64,000 nucleotides of DNA from Engraulis encrasicolus (GCF_034702125.1 NC_085873.1:53446352-53510351); one strand, 5' to 3'. Numbered from the stretch's first letter, positions 1 to 31,760 are shown. Numbers and translations are program-made. The notes: a model not told the origin generated them from the letters alone.

Positions 1-696
1 TAGCCATTTTTAGCAGCAAAACTGTACTTGGTCCATACTAGAAAATAGTATTTTTTTTACTTGGTAAACTTTCATGAAAAGATCAAATTTGGCAATAGGC
101 AGCCCAGTTTCAATGAGCAGCATGTCAAACTGTGGACAGACTTGACTCTGCGCCATGTCTTCTCCAAAAGGTGACTGTTACTGTAAGATTTGAGGAGGGG
201 AAGTTTCCCCACTAACAGCCGTTTGCCTCTCCCTAGTGGAGAATTACAAGATTGCAAGTATTCAAGGGTAGTTTATTGGTCACAGTCAGTCACTTTTGTG
301 CAGCACGTTGTGAAATGAATTGGCCGATGTGCAGATGACACTCTAGGTCTCTAGGCTCAGCTGCATGGGGCCCCAAGGCAGCGAAATGTCAAAGTAGTGA
401 ACATTTAAAAAAAACTACAGAGTTCGGCTACGTGAATACATTCACAGCAGCCGATGTAACACAAGTGGACTTTCACTGCCCGTAAGCGTGATGACTTGTC
501 ACCACCTAGTGTCTGAAGTATGAAAATGTACAAATGTAAAAGTGACATTTCAAGGATTTCTGCCAAATCATAATCTGTCTCTCGCCAGATCACTCTATCT
601 CAATTTCAGAATTTGCGTTTGAATGTTTAAGGTAGCCATAGGTTCCTGACCCCTGTTTTAATCCATAGCGGCAGATCGTTTTGTCCCTTGTCCCAG
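1..696. other. No gene; probable end of a hAT-type element near 655
   Basis: I see no coding exon here. The sequence at about 633-655 reads, on the minus strand, CAGGGGTCAGGAACCTATGG, which resembles the terminus of a common vertebrate hAT element. A partner terminus was not found inside the window, so the element may begin upstream of it. Confidence 0.3.
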
Positions 697-707
697 TACT
701 TACTTAC

Positions 708-2566
708 TTACTGCCCATTTTGCCTCCTGGCAAGTAGGGCAGCAACAAAGGTTCTCCACTCTGGTCTGTTCTGTGCTTTTTTCTGGATACTATCCCATGT
801 GAGGCTCATAGATTTCATTTCTTCCTCTACTGTGCGCCTCCAGGTGTTCTTAGGTCGTCCTCTCCTTCTTCTTCCTTCGGGTGTCCATCGTAGGGCTACT
901 CTTGGGATGCTGTCTTGCTCCCTCCTCAAAACATGTCCAATCCAGTTCCAGCGTCGCTATACTATTATGGTCTCCAAGCTGTCTTGTTGGCACCTAGTGA
1001 GCAGGTCTTTCTTGGAGATCTTATTGGGCCAGAATATCCTACATATCCTTCTCAGACTTCTTGTATGGAACACTGATAGTTTGCACAAGTCACTTGCAGT
1101 CATCCTCCAGCATTCAGCTCCATACAAGAGGGTAGATAGCACACAGCTCTGGTATATTTTAAGTTTTGTTTTGGTTCTGTATTGTTGGGACTTCCATATG
1201 TTGTTCAACATTCTAAATGCATTTGTGGCTTTATTAATTCGGCTTCTTATGTCTTTGTGCGCACCCCCATCAGTTGTTACAGTGCTGCCAAGGTAGGTGA
1301 ACTCCTTGGTTGTCATCAGAGTTTCATCATCAACATGGATCGGATGTGGGTCTGGGATGTTCAATGTCATCACTTCAGATTTTCGGTTGTTGATCTTCAG
1401 GCCAACTTGTTGTGCAAAGTGGTCGAGTCGTGATGTTTTCTCTTGTATATGTTGGTGGGTGTGTGATAGTAGTGCTAGATCATCAGCAAAATCCAGGTCT
1501 TCTAATGCTGAGAAAAGAGTCCATCTTATACCTCTTGTTTTTCCTTTGGTTGTGCGACGCATTACCCAGTCTATGACGATATTGAAGAGCAATGCAGACA
1601 TCACACATCCTTGTCTAACTCCTGTCTTTACATGGAAGGTCAAGCTACTGTTTCCTACTCTGCAGTTGAAGTTGTTATAGAAGGTCTTGATGAGGTCTAC
1701 TATGTGTTGAGGAATACCATACATCCTTAGGATGTTCCAGAGGCTTTCTCTGTGTATGCTGTCGAAAGCCTTTTCGAAATCAACAAAATTAATGTATAAT
1801 TGCCTCTGCCATTCTGTACATTGCTCTATAATATTCCTCAGTGCAAATATCTGGTCAATGCATCCTCTCCCCTTACGGAAACCTGCCTGCTCTTTCCTAA
1901 GCTTGTCATCCACGGCCTCTGTAAGTCGCTGCACAATGATTTTGGTCATGATTTTGCTTGGTATTGACAAAAGTGTGATTCCACGCCAGCTATTGCAATC
2001 CCTCAAGTTGCCCTTCTTCGGTATCTTTATAATGACTCCTTCCAGCCAATCATCAGGTATTTCCTTTTTCTTCCAGATGTTTATGAAAAGTGGCTGTAAT
2101 ATTTGTGAGGCAAAATCTGGGTCTGTTTTGAAGAGCTCTGCATTTAAATTATCTTGTCCTGGTGCTTTTCCATTTTTTAAGGACTTAATGGCTGAGACTA
2201 TTTCGGCTTGGGATGGTGGTTCAGTGTCAATCTCTAGGTCATGTTCTGCATGGTGTATTTCTGGTTCTATTGTGGGTGGTGGTCTGTTAAGAACTTCCTT
2301 GAAGTGCTCTGCCCAGCGTGCTTCTTGTTGTGACTCAGTAGTCAGTAGTTTGCCGTTTTTGTCCAGTATTGGGGTCTCTGTTGTTCGTCTGTGCTTTCCA
2401 CTCACTATTTTGGTGATTTTATATACTTTCCCTTGCTCTCCTTTCAGTGCTGCTTCTTCTGCTTGGTTGGCAAGATCTTCTAGGTATGCCCGTTTGTCAG
2501 CTCTGGCTTTCCTTCGCACAGTTTTATTGGACTCTTGATACTGCTTCTTATATTTTTCCTTTAGAC
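708..2566 (-). pseudogene. LINE reverse transcriptase domain (broken)
   Basis: A long minus-strand frame of about 540 codons covers the reverse transcriptase core. Landmarks in order are NGKAPGQDN, IPKKGNLRDCNSWRGI, AGFRKGRGCIDQ, FVDFEKAFDSI, VRQGCVMS and the catalytic FADDLAL, then LKINNRKSEVM and FTYLGS. The last ~70 residues are in another frame (929-708), so there is a frameshift near 930-957. It joins the endonuclease at 3301 if the hAT insertion is removed. It is a transposon relic, not a host gene. Confidence 0.88.
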
Positions 2567-3292
2567 CAGGGGTGTCAAACATACGGCCCGCGGGCCGCAT
2601 CCGGCCCGCCAGAGGGTTCCATCCGGCCCAGAGAAAAAAAAAAAAAACGTGTAAAAAAAAACAACTTTTTTTTTTTTAACCGAAAATGCGCAATTACGCA
2701 CAAAATCGAGACCTGCATGACATTAACCCAATGGTCCCTCTCTTATACTGTATATATGTAGTAAAGTGCACATCACACTTCTATTATAAATGGTGAATTT
2801 GTACTGTAACAGGCATTTGATAAAGCTCATATATTATAGACCTCATATATAGAGATAAAATGTTAATATTTCTTATTCGTATTGTATTGGTATTGGTTGT
2901 AATTAAATAATAAATATAATTGGATTTGTATTGGTTCTTATTAAGCTGAAACTGGAAACGGGATGTTAGAATGAGTGAAAATGCAGGAAATTACATCTAA
3001 GAAATAAAAAAATTCGGGGGGAAAACCCCCAGACCCCCTACCAAAAACAACTGTCCCTTATTTAATTCATTGATGGTTAGCAATGAATGAATGAAGTCAA
3101 GGAAATTTTGCATAGGATTATCAGTATTGCATTGCTTTCTACATATTCAACACACTTAAAACGTGATAGCACTGAACACTAATCCTCTGCTTTACGTTTT
3201 TTTTTTTTTGCGATGATGTTAGTAATGCGGCCCGCTTGAGGTCCACATGGGTTGTATGCGGCCCCCGGACCAAAATGAGTTTGACACCCCTG
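2567..3292. mobile_element. Non-autonomous hAT (Charlie-like) element
   Basis: The ends are CAGGGGTGTCAAACAT and ATGAGTTTGACACCCCTG, a classic hAT terminal inverted repeat. Flanks are ctttagac on the left and gtttagac on the right, a 7/8 match for the expected 8-bp target duplication. GC-rich CGGCCCGC sub-terminal blocks occur at both ends. No transposase is encoded. It interrupts the surrounding LINE, so it is the younger insertion. Confidence 0.85.
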
Positions 3293-3300
3293 GTTTAGAC

Positions 3301-4548
3301 GTTCTGACTTTGAGTCGTTTATCTGTTTCTTTAAGGCCCTTCTATGTCCTATAGCTTTCCAGGTGTCCTCGCTGATCCAATCCTTCTTTTCTTTGTTTTT
3401 GTAACCAAGGCAAGCTTCGCTGGTCTTCAGATAGGCTGCTTTTGTCTGCTCCCACATATTGTTAATATTTCCTGTTGTGTCTTGGTCGAACATATCTGTC
3501 AATGCCTCAAATCTGTTTTTTAGTTGAAGTACGAATTGCCCTCTGACCTTGTCGTCCCGTAACTTCCCGACATCCAAGTGTTTTCTGGTTTTCTTTCTGC
3601 TCCCTGCTTTCCTCAGCTTCACTCTCAGTATAGCTGTGACTAAGTGATGGTCGCTACCAATATCAGCCCCTCGTTTGACCTTGACATCCAGTAATGAGCG
3701 TCTCCAGGTCCCATTTATCATGAGATGATCTATTTGGTTCTGATCCCTTCCATTTGGAGAGTGCCATGTTAGTTTGTGGATGTCCTTGTGTTGAAACAGG
3801 GTTCCTCCAATTATGAGGTCATGCATTGTGCAAAACTCTGCTAGTCTCTCCCCATTTTCATTCATGACTCCGCAGCCCTCTCTTCCCATCGCCCTGTCAT
3901 GCTCTACGTTGTTGCTTCCCACTTTAGCGTTTAAGTCCCCCATCACTATCCTCATGTCATGCCTAGGTGTGTTTTCCAATAGAGTGTGTAGTTGTTCATA
4001 GAATTCCTCCTTTAGTTCGTCATCGCTGTCATTTGTTGGGCATAACACTGGATGAGTGTTGTATTGATCTGTTTCCCCCTTAGCCTGATCTTCATGAGCC
4101 TACTGTTGACAGGTTCCCACTCTATCAAGGTCTTCTCTACTCCTTTCTTCATAATGATGGCTACTCCTTCCCTGTGGTGTTGGTCATCTCTCCCAGAGTA
4201 TAGCACTGTTTCCCCTGTGCTAGTTGTAATTCTCCCCGATCCTGTCCATCTGCTTTCGCTTACTCCTAGTAGGTCTAGGCGATATCTTCTCATTTCCGAT
4301 GTCACTTGTGCTAGTTTACTTGCATCATACATTGTTCTAACATTCCAATATCCTATCCTAGTCTTGTTCTTGGCGCTCAGAACTTCTATTTTCTTGCCAT
4401 TGGTATCCTTTCGGCTTTCACCAATGGCAGTCATCCTAGCATCTGTCGATAGCCCAGGAAGTCCATCACACCCAGTGTTGATTCCCTTTGTTGCTGTTTC
4501 CGTAACATAGTTCTTTTTACGAGACAGGGTTGTTAGCCCTGTGCCCAA
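3301..4548 (-). pseudogene. LINE endonuclease domain (broken)
   Basis: The minus-strand frame encodes an exonuclease/endonuclease/phosphatase fold. Visible motifs are IGYWNVRTM near the start, SESRW, GDLNAKVG, and a C-terminal GSDHHLV, which are the usual catalytic landmarks of LINE endonucleases. In an active element this enzyme nicks the target DNA to prime reverse transcription. A frameshift near 4012-4048 separates the first ~175 residues from the rest. The protein then runs into the inserted hAT element at 3292, where the frame picks up foreign codons. Family assignment is firm; function is lost. Confidence 0.85.
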
Positions 4549-4589
4549 CCCCCAACCTGGAGGGCCAGTGGACCTTGTCCCAGTATAAA

Positions 4590-6000
4590 CATCCTATTTT
4601 TGTTTGCTATGTTGCACTCCCTGATTTACATTTGTAGATAAAATAAATCAGATAAAATACAATGTAACTGCTTAGGCCCCTACCTTAATTTCCTCTCTCT
4701 AACCCATCAACCATCAATAAATACACCCTATTGCCTTCTTTTTGTGGAGCCACTTGGAAGAATATAAAGCACCTAGGCATTAGTGTGAGAGCCTATGTAT
4801 CTGATTTGGGGGCCTGTGGGATTTGGATGTTAATTTTTGGAGACATTTATATCTTCATTCTATAGGGTCCAAGGAATGAAAAAAAACATGTCTCCATTTT
4901 TTCTTTTGACTTTTAGTGTCTTTAACCCCTTAACATCCCTCGTGATTTGCCTGAAAAACCAATCCAAATTGAAATTGTAACTGTAACCCAGCCCTTTGTG
5001 CAATGGACAAAATAAGACCACTTTTGGAAAGCAGACACATCAAATATGTAGATTAAGAAATGATTGTAATTTTTTTTACATTTTTGTCCCTCGCCTAAAA
5101 AAATAAAATGTATATCTCTTAAACAGACCTTTTACTGCAAGGAAAGGGTTTACAGACAGAATGAAACAAAGGCAAGATGCTCTAAGAACTTTCATTTCAA
5201 ATTTCATTACAATATCTCGAAATCTGTTAGCCTCGCGAGCCATCCTACGTACTTCCGCCAAAGGATTGGCTCCACTACTGTAGTCTGGCCGTGCTTCTCT
5301 GTGGAGTGCTTGGAGCAGTAGAATTTTGATTGCAACGCCCCCCCAGAAAACAGCCAATAATCGAATACGCCCCCCACGTGGGGACGAAAGGGGGAGAACG
5401 CTCGTGACAATGACGTACACATCTGCGCCAGAGCCATTGGTCTGCGCTATGTTGTTGTTGAGTAACTGCCAGCGATTGGGTGAGAGGTGTCCAATAATTT
5501 CAAACTATAACTGAGTGCAAACTTCCTGCTTCCTACAATCGCTTCAGAGCAAACAAATGCCAGACCATAAATACGAAATGAAATGGTAGTATTATGGAAT
5601 GGTCAGGACCAGGCTAGAAATCTGTGCTCTCTACATGATTTTATATGTGGGTATGCCTAGGCGTTTTTCAAAGTACCATTTGGAGTCTCCAAATGGACAT
5701 TTTTGGAGATGTATAGGTATGCTAATGGAAACATGCCACTACTTGTAATGCAACATCACAGACCAAAAAGTGATATATCTTTGGAAAGGTTACACTTTAG
5801 AGGATTGGATTACACTGTTAGAATACTCACAAAACCCTGATTGTTTGAAAACCCTGAATGAATAGGAAAAAAGGGGGGGATGCATGCAATCTCAATTTTT
5901 GTACTTAAGATGTACACATTTCTGTCATTAGTGTAAGTGACTTGTACTGTATATGCATATAGCTCATGACAGTCTCAAGGAGCACAACACAGCCACAAGA
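4590..6000. other. No gene; old repeat-derived sequence
   Basis: No convincing exon is visible. The block at about 4770-4900 is, in inverted orientation, similar to 9220-9335 (shared stretches include gtgagagcctatgtat and tgttaatttttggagac), so part of this stretch belongs to a dispersed repeat family. Confidence 0.5.
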
Positions 6001-6394
6001 GTCAAGTAAAGTCAAGTTAAGTGTACTTTAATATCAAAAATCTATGTAGCAGGAAAAGCATAAAAAATCTATTAGCACAGAAGTTTGAAATGGTGTTTGA
6101 CCAATCTACAATGTGCAGTTACTAAACATACATAAGACATTGACAAAAATCACCCACACACACATACACTGCAGTTAAAAAAAGCATTCTAAATGTATTG
6201 AAATACTTTCTCTGACACATGCACTCATACCATAGTGATAGTATACTCACACACACACACACACACGCACCGTAGAAAACTAACATACTGATAAAACAAA
6301 CAGCTTTTTCACACATTTTGAGGAAAACAACAAGACCCACCCACAGAAAACACCTCCCCCACCTCATGACCAGGCGCTGTGTCTACCTGTTGAT

Positions 6395-7730
6395 AGCGTG
6401 GAGAGGGCACTCACCAGGATCAACCTGCACAAAACAGCAGGCCCAGACAACATCTCTGGATGAGTGCTGAAAGACTGGGCTGAGCAACTAAAGCACGTCT
6501 TCACTGACATATTTAACACCTCACTAAAGCCACCTTCAAAGCCGCCACCATTATATCGGTGCCAAAGAAGTCATCCCCATCCTGCTTCGAAGACTACTGT
6601 CCTGTAGCACTGACCCCCATCACCTTGAAGTGCTTCGAATGGCTGGTCATGGCACACATCAAGTCTACCCTTCCACCCACCCTGGACCCCTACCAGTTCG
6701 CATATAGAGTCTGGCGCCCCCCTCTACACCCAGCCCTCACCATTGACTTTAGCTCAGCATTCAATGCTATCGTACCCCCAACAGCTGATATGCAAACTGG
6801 ACAAACTGGGCCTCAGCACCTCCCTCTGCAACTGGCTGCTGGACTTCCTATGCCAGAAACCACAACACCTCGGACACCATCACACTCAGTACAGGAGCTT
6901 CACAAGGGTGTGTGCTCAGCCCTCTGCTCTTCACCCTGCTAACACAGGACTGCAAAACAACCCACACAATACCAACCACCTGGTGAAGTTTGCAGATGAT
7001 ACAACCCTGGTGGGTCTCATCTCCCATGGAGAAAAGACACACTACAGGACAGAGGTGGACAGCCTGGCCAGATGGTGCAGCGACAACAACCTCCTACTGA
7101 ACATCATTAAGTCAAAGGAGATCATGGTCAACTTCCAGAGAGGCCACAGACAACACCTGCTACTACGGTGCTGCTGTGGAGAGAGTGAGCAGCAGCACAA
7201 AATTCATTGGAGTGCACATTAGTGAAGACCTCTCCTGGACCACCAACACAGTATCACAGGCCAAAAAAGTTCAGCAACGCCTCTACTTCCTGCGCAAACT
7301 GAGGCATGCCAGTGCCCCACCAGCCATCAGGACCACCTTCTACAGGGGAACCATTGAGAGCATCCTTACCAGCTGCATCACTGTATGGGGCGGAAGCTGC
7401 ACTGACTACAACAGGAAAGCCCTGCAGCGTATAGGGAATTCAGCTGGGAAGATCATCAATGCACCCCTCCCCTCCCTGCAAGACATCTACAACACCTGCC
7501 TCACCTGCAAAGCCTGCACAATCGTGAGAGATGTGACCCACCCAGCACAGAACCTGATCAGCCTCCTGCCCTCAGGAGCCTATGGTCCAGATCCACCAGA
7601 CTCACAAACAGTTGTATACAGCAGGCCATCAGGATGCTGACCTACCCCCCCCTGCCAACACTGACCACCACCACATCTTACACACACGCACACACAAACA
7701 CACACGCACGCATGCACAACATATGTTTAT
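6395..7730 (+). mobile_element. L2-type LINE fragment, 5'-truncated and degenerate
   Basis: The + strand encodes pieces of a reverse transcriptase in several frames. Landmarks are [31 protein letters not shown], a degraded IDFSSAFN block, [14 protein letters not shown] (catalytic FADD near 6990) and FIGVHISEDLSWT. The same protein is found in much better condition on the minus strand at 57171-58667. Multiple frameshifts and stops show it is dead. It ends in a CA-rich 3' region around 7680-7720, matching the CA-rich 3' UTR of the related copies. Confidence 0.85.
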
Positions 7731-7919
7731 ACAGTGATATGCAGCAAGATCAATAGTTCACTACTAATCCAGATTACACCTTAGAAACAAAGCGTTCATG
7801 AAAGATCAGGGATTTCAAATTACATGTTTCGTAAAGGAATAGCTCTAGATTTTCCACCACTTGAGCAACTTTTAAAGAGAAATGAAATTGGGGAGAGACT
7901 AATCTTTGTAACTGGCTTT

Positions 7920-8070
<151 letters not shown>

Positions 8071-8404
8071 TGTGTGCAGTGAGGGCACTCCCCAAATGCC
8101 ATTTTTCCTCAAATTTGGGTGATTTTGAGATTGTTTCAGAATTTGTTCCATTTACATGTCTTCAAAATAATGACAGAAAAATGTCATTAAAAGTCTTTTG
8201 GTTGCTTATTTTGTGTAATTGTATGAGCACGACCATGAATTTGGCAAAATAGAGACTGATTTTTACATCAAACCCACACATTCAACACATGTAAACAAAA
8301 GTATTGTTCTCTAAAGAAGGTGATATTATGGAACGTTATTGGCATACTTTTCCACAAAACACTAAATTAGACCAGGAAATCAGGACATAAAACCTTACAA
8401 AATT

Positions 8405-9065
8405 TGTATTGGAAGTTTTCAGAATTGTTTTTTTGTTTTGTTTATTTATTATGCAAATTAGGCCCTAGTTCATGAAATATGCGCACAGGCGTCCTGAACA
8501 TCAATCCATGGAATACCTAATTCTCTAATACTCAGATACACCAAACTTGGTAGACTTATTCATATCTACCCCGTTTCTGAGTATCAAAGGGTTTGTGGGT
8601 ATGTCATTCATCCAATCCAATCCAAAACGTATTACACATTTTTCTCTAAATGCGATTTTATGACTTTTTTGTTGCATGGAAAAGGCGATATCTTACACAG
8701 ACCTAACTTGGGGAAAACCTTCTTAGCCACCTACTGCAACTTTCTATAGAGGGGCTTGTTGATATCTCATTCACATCTTGAGTTAGAACACAGTTTCAAA
8801 AAAGAACATGGCGTTTTTTCATTTTTTTGGGACTTAGAACAGTATTTTATGATTTCTGGGCATACAAAAACAGATAGCCACAAACCCATCTGTAGAAAGT
8901 TGTATTTTGACTGTATTATCACAATGAGCCCACATGTTTAAGTCTGGCCCCATCCAATGTGCCTACAGTAGCTTTTAAAATGTAACCTAAATATGCGCAT
9001 ATTTCATGAGTTTTGGCCTCATATGCATAAAAACAAATACAATTCAGAAAACTTCCAAAACAAAA
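8405..9065. repeat. Fold-back (inverted) repeat
   Basis: The block 8405-8490 (ggaagttttcagaattg ... tcatgaaatatgcgca) is the diverged reverse complement of 8985-9065, with about 500 bp between the arms. This is the shape of a fold-back or MITE-like element. No coding potential is visible inside. Confidence 0.6.
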
Positions 9066-9369
9066 AATCTTCAGTTGTATGTCCTTAATAACTGGGAGAA
9101 GTTTCATAGTCCTTTCAAGTAATCTAACATTTTTGCCTATCTAGGTGTGTCCTCTCGTGCGTCTATTGCAGTAAAATATCAAAATCAGGTGGGGGAAAGG
9201 TAAGAAACTGGGGGAAAAAATGGAGACACATTTTTTCTCAAAGTTCAATGACTCTAGAACACATTTCAACTAGTCTCCAAAAATTAACATTGAAATCCCA
9301 CAGAAATACATAGGCTCTCACACTACATGCAGAATGCTTTCTTTAACAAAAATCTGTGAAAGGATTGGC

Positions 9370-9475
9370 CACTCTCAGGAGCTCAGTGAACAGGGAGCCT
9401 ACGGTCCAGAACCACCAGACTCACAAAAAGTTTTGTACACCAGGCCATCAGAATGCTGAACTCCCTCCAAAAGTT
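9370..9475 (+). mobile_element. LINE 3' coding fragment
   Basis: The stretch reads as GAGCCTACGGTCCAGAACCA ... CCATCAGAATGCTGAACTC. It is closely similar to 7575-7640, the C-terminal end of the L2-type LINE at 6395-7730. It is a short detached piece of the same family. Confidence 0.7.
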
Positions 9476-9791
9476 TGGGAGCAACAGCAACTCAGCCATG
9501 AAGTGGTAGGCCATGCAAACTGATGGAGAGGGGTAGGCAGATGCTGAGGTGCATAAAGAGATGGTCGAAATTCTGCACAGTCAATTGCAATTGAATACCA
9601 CTAAAATCCAGGTCAGTAATGCATTTGTAACTTAAGTTATTTAACATTGTAGCTAAGTAAATATTACAGTTTTTGCCCTGTAATGCCTTACAGTACATTA
9701 CTGCATTACAGCAAATAGGCATAGTAATGCATTACAGTGATGAATTACTTTTGTAATGCCCAACACTAGGCTACTGCCCAACACTGTTCAT

Positions 9792-9925
<134 letters not shown>

Positions 9926-10032
9926 GTCTTACTCTAACCTGTATCGGTCTAATAGTCTATTATAGGCCTACACAGAAGCTTGTGATTCAATTGCTACCAG
10001 TTGTTTTCTATTTCAAGTAGGCTCTTACTAGG

Positions 10033-10110
10033 ACTACATTACCCATGATTCCACACATGAGCGCATCTCCTTACTGGCTGGATGAATGAAAGTGAAACCA
10101 AAGGTGAAAC
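10033..10110 (+). promoter_or_regulatory. Probable promoter of the NLR gene, with ISRE
   Basis: Two motifs lie just before the inferred noncoding exon 1. At 10033-10050 the sequence ACTACATTACCCATGATT resembles the ZNF143-type promoter motif (ACTACAATTCCC-type). At 10088-10099 GAAAGTGAAACC fits the interferon-stimulated response element GAAANNGAAACY exactly, followed by a second GTGAAAC at 10104-10110. No TATA box is apparent. The inference is an interferon-inducible promoter. The start site is not determined by sequence alone. Confidence 0.55.
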
Positions 10111-10367
10111 ACAACTGGAGAGTCGAACGCAGAACACGGAACTACAAACTAGAAGTCCGCAAAGACAGTTGTTTCAGTTTAGATCATTAAGCTCGTCATA
10201 GTTTATTGAAAACTACGACGTATTCTTTCACTTTGTAGGCCTACAGCCAACTTTGCTTTGTCCTTTCGGCAGAAAGGGATTGTTGCGGAGTCTCGTACCT
10301 GAGACTTCACATCGTCTCTGAAGTGTAGGCCTATCTGACGCTTCTTGTTGGGATCTGAAGTCTTAAG
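10111..10367 (+). other. Noncoding exon 1 (5' UTR) of the NLRP1-like gene
   Basis: This stretch contains no ATG and ends in a strong donor, AAG|gtaaga at 10368. Read through the junction in the main frame it contains a stop (TGA 10336-10338), which closes the frame upstream and supports translation starting in exon 2. The 5' boundary is approximate and placed after the ISRE. Confidence 0.5.
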
Positions 10368-10710
10368 GTAAGACTCTAAACTCTTGGTGAGTAAAGAAGT
10401 TAAATGCGACATGATAACTGATTGCGCACACGTTTTAAAACATTCAGCGCGTTTAGCGCTGAGAATGAATAAGCTAAGCCCACAATAAGCTGATCTTGGT
10501 TATAGTTTTTCACATACGCAGCGGAAATGTGACACATACATTGTTGCGGCGATGGTGCAGTGAAGCTACTCAGGTTGTTACGGTCAGTAACATCTTTGAA
10601 CTCCTGAGCGGATGCATAGGATAGGGCGAGAACTACTTCTCTCTGTGTGTGTGTGTGTGTTTTGTCAAGAGCTTAGCCTACTGTTATTGGCGCCATCATC
10701 TTTAAATAGC

Positions 10711-10711
<1 letters not shown>

Positions 10712-10788
<77 letters not shown>
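10712..10788. repeat. (CT)n microsatellite in intron 1
   Basis: About 38 CT units on the + strand, roughly 350 bp after the exon 1 donor. Confidence 0.97.
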
Positions 10789-10789
<1 letters not shown>

Positions 10790-11497
10790 AACGAATGAGC
10801 TATAGACAGCAGAAAATTATTCGAGCACTTGTGTCAACATCATGGGCTCTGTGTTTCGATATGTTGACACAAGTGGTGGGGTGAAAAAGGCTGAATGGCA
10901 GAGTGTATGTTAACTCCAGCACAGTAGCCTATTGCATGTGTTATTCCAAGGCAATGCAGCCTTGGCCCATTCACATCAAGACGAACCCCATGAAAACATC
11001 TCAACGTTGCATTTTAGTAATGAGCATTAAGTGATGGGTCCATTAGTTATAGTCCAGTGCCACATTGGCTATTCCAAATTACCTGGAGTTACCTAAAAAA
11101 AATCTGTAGAACCACCAAAACAGGTCATTAGTAGGCCTATGTGGCACTGTATTGTAAAGTAATGAGTTCAGGTTGTCCATCACTGTATACAGTAACATGA
11201 AATAGAGCGAAGGATCCATAAATCACTTATAGATACGTCATATCTCAGTAAGGTGTCCTAGTTTTCACATGCCGAGATATGGTCATCCTATATTCAAATC
11301 CATGATACGAACTGCATTGTATTCACCCATTACAAATCTACCACTATGCAGCATTCATAAGTGTTTCAGAAGCTCTGTGATATAGTGACATTATTATCAA
11401 TATTTCAAAGTAATAGCAGTGTGACATTGTGACTTCATGTGTGATTTCTGTCCTCATCCCTCATATCAGTGTCCAGCTGTGTGTGCATGAAGAGTCC

Positions 11498-30424
<18,927 letters not shown>

Positions 30425-30885
30425 TGAAAGCCATCCAGCTATGAAGGTAGAACATTTGATTAGATGTAGCACAGCAATTCGGGACAGCACTGGAAAACGG
30501 CAAGTGCAGCCTCCCATCTTGTTTAGGTAGTGTAGGGACCTCCAATCAATGTAAATCAATGGAGAACACACCCACCTCCGTCAAAAAATGGACTTAAACT
30601 GTGTGAATATTACGTTGGTTACATGTTCTTGAGATTTTTTATGCAACTTGAGGTTACATACTATGTATACTTACATTTAATGTCCATTAGTTCATTGCAT
30701 GTTCTAGTATTTCACCCATTAGTCATTTTATCCATTGCTATGATGTATATATTGTGTATTTTTTGTTTCTTGTATTGATTTGATCTTGACATGGGTGGAA
30801 AAGGAACATGAAACAGGTCCATTTACATATCATGGTTATTAATGTGAACTGTACATATCAAATAAACCACGTCAACTTCTGAGGC
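30425..30885 (+). terminator. 3' UTR and polyadenylation signal
   Basis: A canonical AATAAA lies at 30861-30866, about 440 bp after the stop codon, with GT-rich sequence downstream (30890-30930). The cleavage site would be near 30880. Confidence 0.7.
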
Positions 30886-31009
30886 AGCGGATCAGGTGCA
30901 TTAGAGGGGTCATTTTACATCTGGTGGCACACGTTGATCAGACAAAAGTAAATGAGGACGTAGCAGCGTGGGATGGGGCTTCCTGATAGGACCTACTGTA
31001 CAATAGAAT

Positions 31010-31245
31010 ACCGCTTTCCTTTCAGCTGTACAGTACAATACCGCTTTCCTTTCAGCATTACAGTACAATACCGCTTTCCTTTCAGCTGTACACGGTACAG
31101 TACAATACTGCTTTCCTCTCAGCTCTACAGTACAATACCGCTTTCCTCTCAGCTGTACAGTACAATACCGCTTTCCTCTCAGCTGTACAGTACAATACCG
31201 CTTTCCTCTCAGTACAGTACAATAATGCTTTCCTTTCAGCTGTAC
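31010..31245. repeat. 30-bp minisatellite of acceptor-like units
   Basis: About seven to eight copies of tacagtacaataccgctttc plus ctctcagctg. Each unit contains a pyrimidine run ending in CAG (ctttcctttcag or ctttcctctcag), which looks like a 3' splice site. Two looser copies follow at ~31380 and ~31452. It begins about 130 bp downstream of the NLR polyadenylation site. Confidence 0.9.
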
Positions 31246-31249
31246 CTGG

Positions 31250-31760
31250 TTTTGGTAGGAAATATTCATCAAGATGAAATTTGTGAATGGGCAGAATACA
31301 GTACATTCTGGAAATAAATCCTAAAATAATTACATATTTACCTTTAATATGGAATTAGAATCAATTGTTTGAACCTCTAACTTTCCTTTCAGCTGTACTT
31401 ATGTTACTCTGCCTTTAATATGGAGTTAAAATGTACTGGTTGAACCTCCAACTTTCCTTTCAGCTATACTTGTTATGTTTGGAGCAATGATGGCCTATGC
31501 TGTATACCGGGCGGTTGCTTCACTCTGAAATATAACGTAAGGGGTCCAAATTAGTGTATAAACGTCAATGGTTTGGAGTGTTCGAAATGGCATTGCTAGA
31601 GCGACCTCAGCTCTCAGTTCAAACTCAGGACTTTATTACTTTATACTTCTGAATGTATTATATGATTGCAATTTCGAATGATTTGAATATGTTTTGTTTT
31701 TACAACAGGGTTATGGGAAGCAGAGCCCTCTTCCATCGCCATAGAAACTATGGGCTGATA
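31250..31760. other. No gene seen
   Basis: Mostly unique AT-rich sequence with two loose copies of the preceding minisatellite motif (ctttcctttcagctrtact). Confidence 0.5.

Larger units (their letters stand above)
697..4590 (-). mobile_element. RTE-like LINE, near full-length but broken
   Basis: A non-LTR retrotransposon on the minus strand. From 5' to 3' it has an apurinic-type endonuclease (about 4548-3301), a reverse transcriptase (about 2566-957) and a short C-terminal segment (929-708) with a GRPKNTWRRTVEEE motif typical of this LINE group. It ends in a short tetranucleotide tail, TTAC repeats on the + strand at 699-716, as RTE-type LINEs often do. The reading frame is broken near 4012-4048 and again near 930-957, and a hAT element sits in the middle at 2567-3292. 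It is therefore inactive. The clade assignment to RTE rests on protein motifs and is an inference. Confidence 0.85.

Noticed and set aside
30973..31317. Open frames of 74-120 residues over the 30-bp minisatellite
   Set aside because: The period is a multiple of three, so open frames are expected without any selection.
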